Assembly: GCF_014700075.1 (NCBI RefSeq)
Contig: NZ_JACXBU010000012.1
Coordinates: forward strand, 36,111 to 100,110
Reading direction: 5' to 3'
Source of the DNA: Pseudomonas sp. JM0905a
GTDB lineage: Bacteria > Pseudomonadota > Gammaproteobacteria > Pseudomonadales > Pseudomonadaceae
DNA: 64,000 bases
Positions 1 to 7,714 of this stretch are shown here, piece by piece. Position numbers and translations under genes: made by a program. Position 1 is the stretch's first letter. Every line of letters begins with the position of its first letter. The notes beneath the pieces were generated by a model that ran no database searches, was not told where the DNA came from, and saw nothing but the letters and a program-made list of their open reading frames with translations.

Positions 1-680
1 TTGCCCGCCGCTTTGGCGAGCTGGAAGACCACCCGGTGGCCGGTAGTGACCCGGAGCATCCGGGCCTGGTGCGCATCTACAAGGACCCGGAGCAGCCCAA
101 CGACCGCTACGAGAACGCCTGGCACACCGACGCCACCTGGCGCGATGCACCGCCCATGGGTTGCGTGCTGCGCTGCGTGGAGTGCCCGCCAGTGGGCGGC
201 GACACCATGTGGGCGAACATGGCGCTGGCCTACGAGAAGCTGCCGGAAGACGTGAAAGCGCGCATCGAGGGCCTGCGTGCCCGCCACAGCATCGAGGCGA
301 GCTTCGGCGCGGCCATGCCTATGGAAAAGCGCCTGGCGCTCAAGGCCATGTACCCGGATGCCGAGCATCCGGTGGTGCGCACCCACCCGGAAACCGGCGA
401 AAAGATCCTCTTCGTCAACGCCTTCGCCACCCACTTCACCAACTTCCATACGCCCGAGCGCGTGCGCTACGGCCAGGACTACAGCATGGGCGGCAGCGAC
501 CTGCTGCGCTATCTGGTCAGCCAGGCGTACATCCCGGAGTACCAGGTGCGCTGGCGCTGGAAGAAGAACAGCGTGGCGATCTGGGACAACCGCTCCACCC
601 AGCACTACGCCGTCATGGATTACCCGCCCTGCGTCCGCAAGATGGAACGCGCCGGGATCATCGGTGACAAGACGTTCTGA
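1..680 (+). CDS. TauD/TfdA-family 2-oxoglutarate dioxygenase (5' partial)
   Basis: The gene enters from the left edge in frame 3 and its true start lies outside the window. The visible ~225 residues carry the Fe(II) half-motif WHTDATW (His-x-Asp) near the 5' end, a distal His in NRSTQHYAV, and an Arg (RKMERAG) near the C-terminus where this family binds the 2-oxoglutarate carboxylate. Family members are cytosolic Fe(II)/2-oxoglutarate hydroxylases that often oxidise sulfonates, aryloxyacids or related small acids. The substrate cannot be read from the sequence. The next gene, 69 bp downstream on the same strand, is a DUF849 enzyme, so a catabolic operon is likely. Confidence 0.88.
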   Translation, partial: ARRFGELEDHPVAGSDPEHPGLVRIYKDPEQPNDRYENAWHTDATWRDAPPMGCVLRCVECPPVGGDTMWANMALAYEKLPEDVKARIEGLRARHSIEASFGAAMPMEKRLALKAMYPDAEHPVVRTHPETGEKILFVNAFATHFTNFHTPERVRYGQDYSMGGSDLLRYLVSQAYIPEYQVRWRWKKNSVAIWDNRSTQHYAVMDYPPCVRKMERAGIIGDKTF

Positions 681-749
681 CCACCTGCCCACCCGGCCAG
701 GTGATACCCGGCCGGGACCTCTGAACAAGAACTTAAACAGGAGATCCCC

Positions 750-1802
750 ATGCAATTCCTCGACGATTCCTTGCACCCGGAAAACATGGAAAAGGTGGTC
801 ATCACCGTGGCGCCCTATGGCCCCGAGTGGATGCCGGCTGACTTCCCGGAAGACATTCCGGTGACCATGGACGAGCAGGTCCAGAAGGCTGTTGACTGCT
901 ATGAAGCAGGCGCCACTGTCCTGCACCTGCACGTGCGTGAACTGGACGGCACCGGCTCCAAGCGCCTGTCCAAGTTCAACGAGCTGATCGCCGGCGTGCG
1001 TGAAGCCGTACCGGACATGATCATCCAGGTGGGCGGCTCCATTTCCTTCGCTCCCGAGAGCGAAGGCGAGGCGGCCAAGTGGCTGTCCGACGACACCCGC
1101 CACATGCTGGCCGAGCTGACCCCGAAGCCCGACCAGGTCACCGTGGCCATCAACACCACCCAGATGAACATCATGGAACTCCTCTATCCGGAGTACCTGA
1201 AGGGCACCTCCCTGGAAAACCCGGTCTACCAGGCCGCCTACAGCGAGATGACCGTGCCGGCCGGCCCGGCCTGGGTCGAGGAGCACCTCAAGCGCCTGAT
1301 GGCCAACGGCATCCAGCCGCACTTCCAGCTCACCGGCATCCACGCCTTGGAAACCCTCGAGCGCCTGGTGCGCAAGGGCGTCTACAAGGGCCCGCTGAAC
1401 CTGACCTGGATCGGCATCGGTGGCGGCTTCGACGGCCCCAACCCGTTCAACTTCTTCAACTTCATCCACCGTGCACCGAACGGCGGCACCCTCACGGCCG
1501 AGTCCCTGCTGAAGAACGTTCTGCCGTTCAACACCATGGCGCTCGCGATGGGCCTGCACCCGCGCGTCGGTATCGAAGACACCATCATCGACCAGCACGG
1601 CAAGCGCTTCTCCTCCGTGCAGCAGATCCAGCAGACCGTGCGCATCGCCCACGAGCTGGGCCGCGAAATCGCCAGCGGCAAGGAAGCGCGCGAGATCTAC
1701 AAGATCGGCGTGGAATACAAGGACGTGGAAGAAACCCTGCGCATGAACGGCATGGCGCCGAACCGCCAGCCGGGTCAGAAGCACGTTCCGATGCGCACCT
1801 GA
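750..1802 (+). CDS. Beta-keto acid cleavage enzyme (BKACE, DUF849 family)
   Basis: A 350-residue protein of usual family length, with ATG preceded by AGGAGATCCCC. Residues 58-63 read LHLHVR; the two His (59 and 61) match the zinc-binding HxH of the Kce/BKACE family, and glycine-rich loops (QVGGSISF, GIGGGFDG) fit the TIM-barrel fold. The family condenses a beta-keto acid with acetyl-CoA and releases acetoacetate plus a new CoA thioester; the founding member acts on 3-keto-5-aminohexanoate in lysine fermentation. The specific substrate is unknown. Its place between a TauD-type dioxygenase and an MFS transporter suggests a dedicated catabolic route. Confidence 0.88.
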   Translation: MQFLDDSLHPENMEKVVITVAPYGPEWMPADFPEDIPVTMDEQVQKAVDCYEAGATVLHLHVRELDGTGSKRLSKFNELIAGVREAVPDMIIQVGGSISFAPESEGEAAKWLSDDTRHMLAELTPKPDQVTVAINTTQMNIMELLYPEYLKGTSLENPVYQAAYSEMTVPAGPAWVEEHLKRLMANGIQPHFQLTGIHALETLERLVRKGVYKGPLNLTWIGIGGGFDGPNPFNFFNFIHRAPNGGTLTAESLLKNVLPFNTMALAMGLHPRVGIEDTIIDQHGKRFSSVQQIQQTVRIAHELGREIASGKEAREIYKIGVEYKDVEETLRMNGMAPNRQPGQKHVPMRT

Positions 1803-1915
1803 CCAGCGTAGCCAGAAGGGCCGGCCCACAAGGTCGGCCCCGGCGGGGTGCTAACCGTATCCCCGCCAGCTAGCGTGACAAAAACAACTACACGCACAGA
1901 TTCAAGGTAACCGCG

Positions 1916-3217
1916 ATGGCCTTTCATTCCGCTGCCACCGCCGATTTCGACCAATCGGCCGTGAACGTCCCCCGCACCTACGCCTGGGTGGTATTCGCCC
2001 TGACGTTCGGTCTGCTGATCTCCGACTACATGTCGCGGCAGGTCCTCAACGCGGTATTCCCGCTGCTCAAGTCCGAATGGACGCTCTCCGACTCCCAGCT
2101 TGGCCTGCTCAGCGGCATCGTCGCCCTGATGGTGGGGCTGCTGACCTTCCCGTTGTCGCTGCTGGCAGACCGCTGGGGCCGAGTGAAGAGCCTGGTACTG
2201 ATGGCCATGCTCTGGAGCCTGGCAACCCTGGGCTGCGGTCTGGCGAAGAACTACGAACACATGTTCGTCGCGCGCTTCCTGGTGGGTGTGGGTGAAGCAG
2301 CCTATGGCAGCGTCGGCATTGCCGTGGTGCTGTCGGTATTCCCTCGCGAGATGCGCGCCACTGTCACCGGTGCCTTCATGGCTGGCGGCATGTTCGGCTC
2401 GGTACTGGGCATGGCCCTGGGCGGCGTCCTGGCCCAACACCTGGGGTGGCGCTGGTCCTTCGCCGGCATGGCGATCTTCGGCCTGGTGCTGGCGCTGGTC
2501 TATCCAATGGTCGTCAAGCAGTCGCGCATCGGTAGTCCGCTGCCGGCGCGTAGTGCAACAGACGAATTCCCCTGCCGTCGCCCGCTGAAAACCCTGTTCG
2601 CCAGCCACTCGGTGATCTGCGCTTACGTCGGCAGCGGCCTGCAGCTGTTCGTCGGCGCGGCGGTGATGGTTTGGTTCCCCAGCTACCTGAATCGTTACTA
2701 CTACATGGGCACCGATCAGGCTGGCGCTGTCTCGGCCATCATCGTGCTCACCGGCGGTGCCGGCATGATCCTCTGCGGCATGCTCAGCGACCGCATGTGC
2801 CGCAATTCCCCGGACCGCAAGATCGCCCTGGCCATCGCCTATTGCCTGATCAGTTGCGTGCTCCTTTCCCTGGCATTCCGCATGGCGCCCGGCGTACCGC
2901 AGCTGGTGGTCATCGCCATGGCCATGCTGGTAGCGACCGGCACCTCCGGACCGGCCGGCGCCATGGTCGCCAACCTGACCCACTACTCGATCCACGGTAC
3001 TGCCTTTGCCACCCTGACCCTGGCCAACAACCTGCTTGGCCTGGCGCCCGGACCCTATGTCACTGGCGTGCTGGCCGATCTCTTCGGCCTGGATCGTGCC
3101 TTCCAGTTGATTCCGTTGATCAGCGTCGCTGCGGCCCTGGTGTTCTGGTACGGCAAGCGCCACTACCAGAAGGACATCCAGAAGCTCTCGCCGCTGATGG
3201 CAAGTGAGGAACGTTAA
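1916..3217 (+). CDS. MFS transporter
   Basis: A 433-residue polytopic protein with about 12 hydrophobic segments. The first segment follows the VNVPRTYAWVVF region, and the cytoplasmic loop 2-3 shows the MFS signature LADRWGRVKS. ATG is preceded by AAGGTAACCGCG. The stop codon overlaps the start of the next gene by one base (TAATG), so translation with the DsbA-like gene is probably coupled. It is most likely the uptake carrier for the organic acid metabolised by the neighbouring dioxygenase and BKACE; this is inferred from context only. Confidence 0.88.
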   Translation: MAFHSAATADFDQSAVNVPRTYAWVVFALTFGLLISDYMSRQVLNAVFPLLKSEWTLSDSQLGLLSGIVALMVGLLTFPLSLLADRWGRVKSLVLMAMLWSLATLGCGLAKNYEHMFVARFLVGVGEAAYGSVGIAVVLSVFPREMRATVTGAFMAGGMFGSVLGMALGGVLAQHLGWRWSFAGMAIFGLVLALVYPMVVKQSRIGSPLPARSATDEFPCRRPLKTLFASHSVICAYVGSGLQLFVGAAVMVWFPSYLNRYYYMGTDQAGAVSAIIVLTGGAGMILCGMLSDRMCRNSPDRKIALAIAYCLISCVLLSLAFRMAPGVPQLVVIAMAMLVATGTSGPAGAMVANLTHYSIHGTAFATLTLANNLLGLAPGPYVTGVLADLFGLDRAFQLIPLISVAAALVFWYGKRHYQKDIQKLSPLMASEER

Positions 3218-3885
3218 TGAAACCGCTGTTGGTCGAAATGACTTTCGACTTCATCTGTCCCTGGTGCCTGATCGGCAAACGCAACCTGGAGAAGGCCGTG
3301 CGCACGCTCGCGCAGAGTCGCCCGGATGTGCAGGTGCAAACGCGCTGGCGCGGCGTGCAGCTGCTGCCCCACCTGCCGGCGCAGGGTGTGCCCTTCATGG
3401 AGTTCTACGTGCAGCGCCTCGGTAGCGAAGGTGCGGTACGTGCCCGCCAGGAGCAGGTGCAGGATGCCGCCTACCACGCCGACGTGGATGTGGACCTGCG
3501 CCGTATCGAAGTCATGCCCAACACCGCCAATGCCCATCGCCTCCTGGCTCTGGCCAAGGAGCAGGGCAGCGAGCGGCAAGTGGAAACCCTGCTGGAGCGC
3601 CTGTTCGCCGGCTACTTCCAGTCCGGCGAGGACCTGGGCAACAGCGAGCTGCTGCTGAGCGTGGCCAGGCAGAGTGGTTTCGACCCGCGTCGCCTGGAAG
3701 CCGCGCTGTTCGACGACGGTCGCCCCTATGTCGGTAGCGAGGCCGTCCCGGCCACCCAGGCAGTGCCGTCTTTTGCGATCGACCAGCGCCTGTCGCTGGC
3801 CGGTGCTCAACCGCCGTGGCTGATGCTGGCCCAGTTGCAACGTGCCCTGGAGCTGCGTGCGGCGGCGGGGGTCTGCACCGCATGA
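3217..3885 (+). CDS. DsbA-family (FrnE-like) thioredoxin-fold oxidoreductase
   Basis: A 222-residue protein with no signal peptide. The active-site motif is CPWC at residues 14-17 inside DFICPWCLIGKRNL, the hallmark of the cytosolic FrnE / 2-hydroxychromene-2-carboxylate isomerase branch of DsbA-like proteins. A cis-Pro region is plausible near VPATQAVPSFAID. Members act as disulfide oxidoreductases, or, with glutathione, as isomerases in aromatic catabolism. The start overlaps the MFS stop by one base, and the end overlaps the Rieske start (ATGA), so it is translationally embedded in the operon. Confidence 0.85.
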   Translation: MKPLLVEMTFDFICPWCLIGKRNLEKAVRTLAQSRPDVQVQTRWRGVQLLPHLPAQGVPFMEFYVQRLGSEGAVRARQEQVQDAAYHADVDVDLRRIEVMPNTANAHRLLALAKEQGSERQVETLLERLFAGYFQSGEDLGNSELLLSVARQSGFDPRRLEAALFDDGRPYVGSEAVPATQAVPSFAIDQRLSLAGAQPPWLMLAQLQRALELRAAAGVCTA

Positions 3886-4232
3886 CCCGGTTGGTGGAAG
3901 TTCCGGCAGCGCAGGTGCCGCCCGTGGGCGGGCGCAGCCTGTTCCGCCATGAAGAAAAGTCGCTGGTGCTGTTCAACCAGAACGGCGAGCTCTACGCCAT
4001 CGACGAAGGCTGCCCGCACAACGGCGCGTCGCTGTTCAGTGGCCGCCTGGACGGGCGCCTGCTGCATTGCCCAGCCCACGGCCTGCGCTTCGATCTCGCC
4101 AGTGGCTGCGTGGCGGGCGTGAAAGGCTTTGGTGTCGCCACCTACGCGGTGGAGCTGCAGCAGGGCCGTTGTTTCATCGATCTGTCGCGGCCGCGGCCGC
4201 AGGAATCACTCGTATGTCTGCAACAGCAATAA
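3882..4232 (+). CDS. Rieske [2Fe-2S] ferredoxin-like protein
   Basis: A small 116-residue stand-alone Rieske protein. The two cluster-binding boxes are CPHNG (Cys44, His46) and CPAHG (Cys63, His66), spaced as in ring-hydroxylase ferredoxins and NirD-type proteins. The ATG overlaps the stop of the DsbA-like gene as ATGA, which fixes the start. It probably carries electrons in the cytosol for an oxygenase or reductase. No partner reductase or Rieske oxygenase is visible nearby, and the TauD-type enzyme at the left edge does not normally need a ferredoxin. Confidence 0.88.
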   Translation: MTRLVEVPAAQVPPVGGRSLFRHEEKSLVLFNQNGELYAIDEGCPHNGASLFSGRLDGRLLHCPAHGLRFDLASGCVAGVKGFGVATYAVELQQGRCFIDLSRPRPQESLVCLQQQ

Positions 4233-5224
4233 CCGCGCTGGGATCGCGTACCCGGGTATTGATGCCCGGTGTGATCGTCAGCGCAGTGGTCGCCGCGGCG
4301 GCCACCTTTCTTTCCGAGCACTACGGTGCTCCGGTGATGCTCTTCGCCCTCCTGCTGGGCCTTGCAGTGAACTTCCTGGCGGCCGACGGTGCGTGCAAGC
4401 CCGGTATCGAGTTCACCGCCCGCGAAGTATTGCGGGTTGGCGTGGCACTGTTGGGCATTCGCATCACCCTGGAACAGATCGCGTCGCTCGGCTGGCAGCC
4501 AGTCGCCATGGTGGTGGCGCTGGTGGTGGTTACCATCCTTGTGTCAGTCGCAGTGGCGCGTCTGCTTGGCTTCAACAGCCTGTTCGGCCTGCTCACCGGT
4601 GGCGCCACGGCCATCTGTGGCGCTTCGGCGGCCCTGGCCCTGGCGGCGGCGCTGCCCAGCCATCCGCAGAAGGAGCGCGCGACGCTGTTCACGGTGATCG
4701 GCGTATCGGCGCTGTCCACCCTGGCGATGATTCTCTACCCGATGATCGCCGAGGCCCTTGGGCTCTCGCCATTGCATGCCGGGTTCTTCATCGGCGGCAC
4801 CATCCATGACGTCGCCCAGGTGGTCGGCGCTGGCTACAGCATGGGTCACGAGACCGGCGACAGCGCCACCGTGGTCAAGCTGATGCGCGTGGCGATGCTG
4901 CTGCCGGTGATCGTCTGCGCCGCCATGATCACTCGCATGCGCGGCGCCGAGCCGGGCAGCAAGCGGCCGCCGCTGTTGCCCTGGTTCGCGGTGGGCTTCG
5001 TGATCCTGGCCGCGATCAACAGCACGGGCGTGATTCCGCCGGTGGTGCAAGAGGCAGGTAACGAGCTTTCACGCTGGTGCCTGGTGATCGCCATCAGCGC
5101 TCTGGGCATGAAAACCCAACTCAAGGACCTGGCCTCGGTGGGTATCAAGCCCATCCTGCTGATGGTGGGGGAAACCGCGTTCCTCGCCGTCCTGGTACTG
5201 GCCATGCTGCATTGGGGGTTCTGA
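4214..5224 (+). CDS. YeiH/UPF0324-family putative sulfate exporter
   Basis: A 336-residue inner-membrane protein with about ten hydrophobic helices. Family landmarks include EVLRVGVALLGIRITLEQI, the GATAICGASAALA box and the FIGGTIHDVAQVVGAGYSMG segment. The chosen ATG at 4214 lies 19 bp inside the Rieske gene; a more upstream start would add a non-homologous Arg-rich extension. YeiH-like proteins are annotated as putative sulfate exporters without firm biochemical proof. Next to a TauD-type enzyme this hints that sulfite or sulfate is released by the pathway, which is inference. Confidence 0.85.
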   Translation: MSATAITALGSRTRVLMPGVIVSAVVAAAATFLSEHYGAPVMLFALLLGLAVNFLAADGACKPGIEFTAREVLRVGVALLGIRITLEQIASLGWQPVAMVVALVVVTILVSVAVARLLGFNSLFGLLTGGATAICGASAALALAAALPSHPQKERATLFTVIGVSALSTLAMILYPMIAEALGLSPLHAGFFIGGTIHDVAQVVGAGYSMGHETGDSATVVKLMRVAMLLPVIVCAAMITRMRGAEPGSKRPPLLPWFAVGFVILAAINSTGVIPPVVQEAGNELSRWCLVIAISALGMKTQLKDLASVGIKPILLMVGETAFLAVLVLAMLHWGF

Positions 5225-5631
5225 AACCCTGCTCCTGCTCCCGTAAGGGGGTCATCGACGCCTGCCACAGCGGGCACTTTGCCGCGCGACGAAGCCTCCT
5301 GGGACGGGTTTCGACGTGCGGTTTTTTTTGCCCTCATTTTTTGTGGGAGCGGAGGCTTCTCGCAGTGACGATTCGAATGCCCGGGGTAGCAGGATGAAGC
5401 CGATTCGGTAGGGTGTGCCTCTCGTAGGTTGGTCAGAGCGGAGCGATACCCATCGATGCGCGGCAATCGGCAGCATGCGGCGATCCAGTCCGCGAAAGTG
5501 CCGGGGCAGAGTGCTACCAATGGTTGGTACGGTGCCTGGCCATTTCGCGAATAAATTCGCTCCCACAGGGCAGGACTGCGTCCTGCCTGGCGATTGAAAT
5601 CGCCCCCACAGGACTGTGCCAATCGTGTCTC
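5225..5631. repeat. Gene-free 407-bp region with REP-like palindromes
   Basis: No gene is supported between yeiH and the AraC gene. At 5543-5612 there is a composite REP-like unit: GCGAATAAATTCGCTCCCACA followed about 20 bp later by GGCGATTGAAATCGCCCCCA, both imperfect palindromes seen again elsewhere in the window. At 5289-5297 and 5351-5359 GAAGCCTCC and GGAGGCTTC form a separated inverted repeat around T-rich sequence. A further Pseudomonas-style hairpin unit (GTAGGTTGGTCAGAGCGGAG) starts near 5425. One or more of these may terminate the two convergent transcripts. Confidence 0.6.
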
Positions 5632-6645
5632 TTACTCCTCCGCCTTTACCTGATGATCGCGACGCCAGGCTGCCGGGGCGGCGCCAAACTGGGTGGTGAA
5701 CCAGCGGGTGAAGGAGCTGGGTACCGAATAGCCCAGCAGGTCGGCGATGCGGGAGAGGGAATAGCGCGGATTCTCCATGTAGCGCAGGACCAGGTCGCGG
5801 CGCACCTCGTTGATCAGGTCGGAGAAGGTCATTTCGCTTTCTTCCAGGCGCCGCTGCAGGGTGCGCACGTTCATCCCGAGGGACTGGGCGATCTGCTCGA
5901 TGGTGGCACGGCCCATGGGCAGCAGCAGGTAGATGGCCTTGCGCACGTCGTTCAGGGTCGACTGCTGGGCGGCGCCGGGCAGGGACTCCACCAGGCGCCG
6001 CGCATGCCGGGCCATGGCCGGGTCGGCCAGGGGATTGGCCTTGTCCAGGTCGGCGGCCTGGCAAACGATGCCATTGAACTCGCTACCGAATTCCACCTTG
6101 CAGCCGAACACCCGCCGATGCAGTTGCAGGTCGGGTGGCGCGTCGTGGGTGAAGTTCACCGCCAGCGGGCGCCAGCCCGAGCCGAGGAGGGCGCTGCACA
6201 TGCGGAACAGCACGCCGATGGCCAGCTCGATGCCCTGGCGCACGGCCACCGGCGGGTCGGTGATGATCTCTTCGCGCAGCACCACTGTCTTGCCCACTTC
6301 GTCCACGAACAGCGCAAGGGATTCGTTGAGCAGGTGACGGTACTGGACGATGGTCTCCAGCGCGTCGCGCAGCGTTGGCTGGTGCGACAGCAGCAGGCTG
6401 ATGGCGCCGAAGTCCGAAAGCTGGCGGGACTCGGCCATGCGCAGGCCGAAGGTGAGGCAGCCACTGATGCGGGCGGAGTCTTCCAGGAGAGTAGCGGCCG
6501 CCGAGGTGGGCAGGCGTTGGTCGGGGTTTTCTATCAGTGCCTGGCTGAGGCCAGCCTGGCGCAGCATCTGTTGCGGATTGAGACCGAGGTGTTGGGCCAC
6601 TTCCATGTAGTTGGTAAGGGCCGCCGCGCGAACCATTGGGGTCAT
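5632..6645 (-). CDS. AraC-family transcriptional regulator (arabinose-binding-domain-like N-terminus)
   Basis: With the start set at the ATG of MTPMVRAAAL the protein has 337 residues, the usual length for this OruR/ArgR-like AraC branch; longer in-frame starts exist up to 6795 but add non-conserved sequence, and none has a clear RBS. The N-terminal ~190 residues resemble the Arabinose_bd-type sensor domain. The C-terminal ~100 residues carry two helix-turn-helix units (ATIEQIAQSLGMNVRTLQRRL and YSLSRIADLLGYSVPSSFTRWF). It probably activates the divergently placed hydrolase and DUF1302 genes, which is inferred from position. Confidence 0.85.
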   Translation of the reverse strand: MTPMVRAAALTNYMEVAQHLGLNPQQMLRQAGLSQALIENPDQRLPTSAAATLLEDSARISGCLTFGLRMAESRQLSDFGAISLLLSHQPTLRDALETIVQYRHLLNESLALFVDEVGKTVVLREEIITDPPVAVRQGIELAIGVLFRMCSALLGSGWRPLAVNFTHDAPPDLQLHRRVFGCKVEFGSEFNGIVCQAADLDKANPLADPAMARHARRLVESLPGAAQQSTLNDVRKAIYLLLPMGRATIEQIAQSLGMNVRTLQRRLEESEMTFSDLINEVRRDLVLRYMENPRYSLSRIADLLGYSVPSSFTRWFTTQFGAAPAAWRRDHQVKAEE

Positions 6646-7011
6646 GTTGATCGCCACGCTGTCGTTGTACCGGAGCGGGCCTGTAGGCATGCGCCGATTG
6701 TTCTTGTCAGATAAAGCGAAGTGAGTCTGTCGTCGCGGATAGTCTTTGAATTTGTCTTTCATGACAACGCCGGCATTTTTCCCTGTTCCGGCCAAATGAA
6801 AGTAAAGCCAATCCGTGGAAATTGGCCCAGGCCACGGACGGCGGGCATGACCCCCGAACGAACCGTCAGGCGGGGCAAAATCGCGCTGTCATGAAATGCG
6901 AAGTACCTGACGTTCTATGCAAAGCGGCTACCCCCCCGCACCTCTACTGTTTGCATCACGAAGTTCCTTCCGCCGCGATGGCGATCCCATCAGACGCAAC
7001 AGGTTAATGAC
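6646..7011. other. 366-bp divergent intergenic region between AraC and hydrolase genes
   Basis: No convincing gene is present; a short plus-strand ORF at 6822-7007 has no RBS or recognisable content. The segment must hold the promoters of the AraC gene and of the hydrolase at 7012. A separated inverted repeat ATGCAAA (6917-6923) / TTTGCAT (6950-6956) flanks a C-rich stretch and could be a regulator site, but this is a weak call. Confidence 0.35.
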
Positions 7012-7581
7012 GTGAACGACAACGACAAGAACAGCACAACCATCCTCATCGTCCCGGGCCTTCGGGACCATGTGCCGGAGCACTGGCAGACCCTGCTGGC
7101 AGAACAACTGCCCAAGGTCCGCAGCGTTCCGCCGCTGGAGCAGGACAAGCTGAGCCTGCCGGCACGGGTCGAGGCCATCCAGCGTGAGCTGGAGCAGATC
7201 GACGGCCCGGTGATCCTGGTGGCCCACAGCGCCGGCGCACTCATGGTGGTGCACTGGGCAGCCCGCTACAGCCGGCCGATCAAAGGCGCGCTGCTGGCGA
7301 CCCCGCCGGATCTCGACGCTACCTGGCCCGAGAACTATCCGAGCCCGGCGTCCCTGCATGCCAATGGCTGGACCCCGTTGCCGCGCGAGCCGTTGCCGTT
7401 CCCCACCCTCGTTTGCGCCAGCGACGACGACCACCTCGCCAGTCTGGAAGCGGTGCGCCGCATGGCCAGCGACTGGGAAAGCAGTCTCGTCGAACTGGGC
7501 AAAGTAGGGCACCTCAACCCGGCATCGGGTTACGGCGAATGGCCCTACGCGCATGAATTGATCCAGATGCTGGATCGCTGA
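7012..7581 (+). CDS. RBBP9/YdeN-family alpha/beta hydrolase
   Basis: A 189-residue cytosolic serine hydrolase. The opening strand ILIVPGLRDHVPEHWQ is typical of the RBBP9/YdeN family. The nucleophile elbow is AHSAG (Ser73), the acidic residue lies in CASDDDHLAS, and the catalytic His is in VGHLNPASGYGEWP, so the triad looks complete. GTG is used as start, 4 bp after an in-frame-independent TAATGA, with only a weak CAGG upstream. The substrate is unknown for this family. The DUF1302 gene follows on the same strand 133 bp downstream. Confidence 0.85.
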   Translation: MNDNDKNSTTILIVPGLRDHVPEHWQTLLAEQLPKVRSVPPLEQDKLSLPARVEAIQRELEQIDGPVILVAHSAGALMVVHWAARYSRPIKGALLATPPDLDATWPENYPSPASLHANGWTPLPREPLPFPTLVCASDDDHLASLEAVRRMASDWESSLVELGKVGHLNPASGYGEWPYAHELIQMLDR

Positions 7582-7714
7582 AGCACGAATCAATCGAAGT
7601 CCGCCGGGGAGTCCGGCGAGATGGCACGCAGCCAAGCAACCGGCTGCGCGCTGAAAAGGCAAGGAGCACGGAAAGGGTTGCGGTAGCCACTACAACAAGA
7701 AGCGGAGCCAACGC

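Noticed and set aside
1775..3163. 462-codon open frame on the minus strand opposite the MFS gene
   Set aside because: The product is Gln/His/Gly-rich low-complexity sequence typical of an antisense frame of a GC-rich gene, and the MFS protein on the plus strand is clear.
6822..7007. 61-codon plus-strand ORF before the small hydrolase
   Set aside because: No RBS, no recognisable content, and it lies where a regulatory region is expected.
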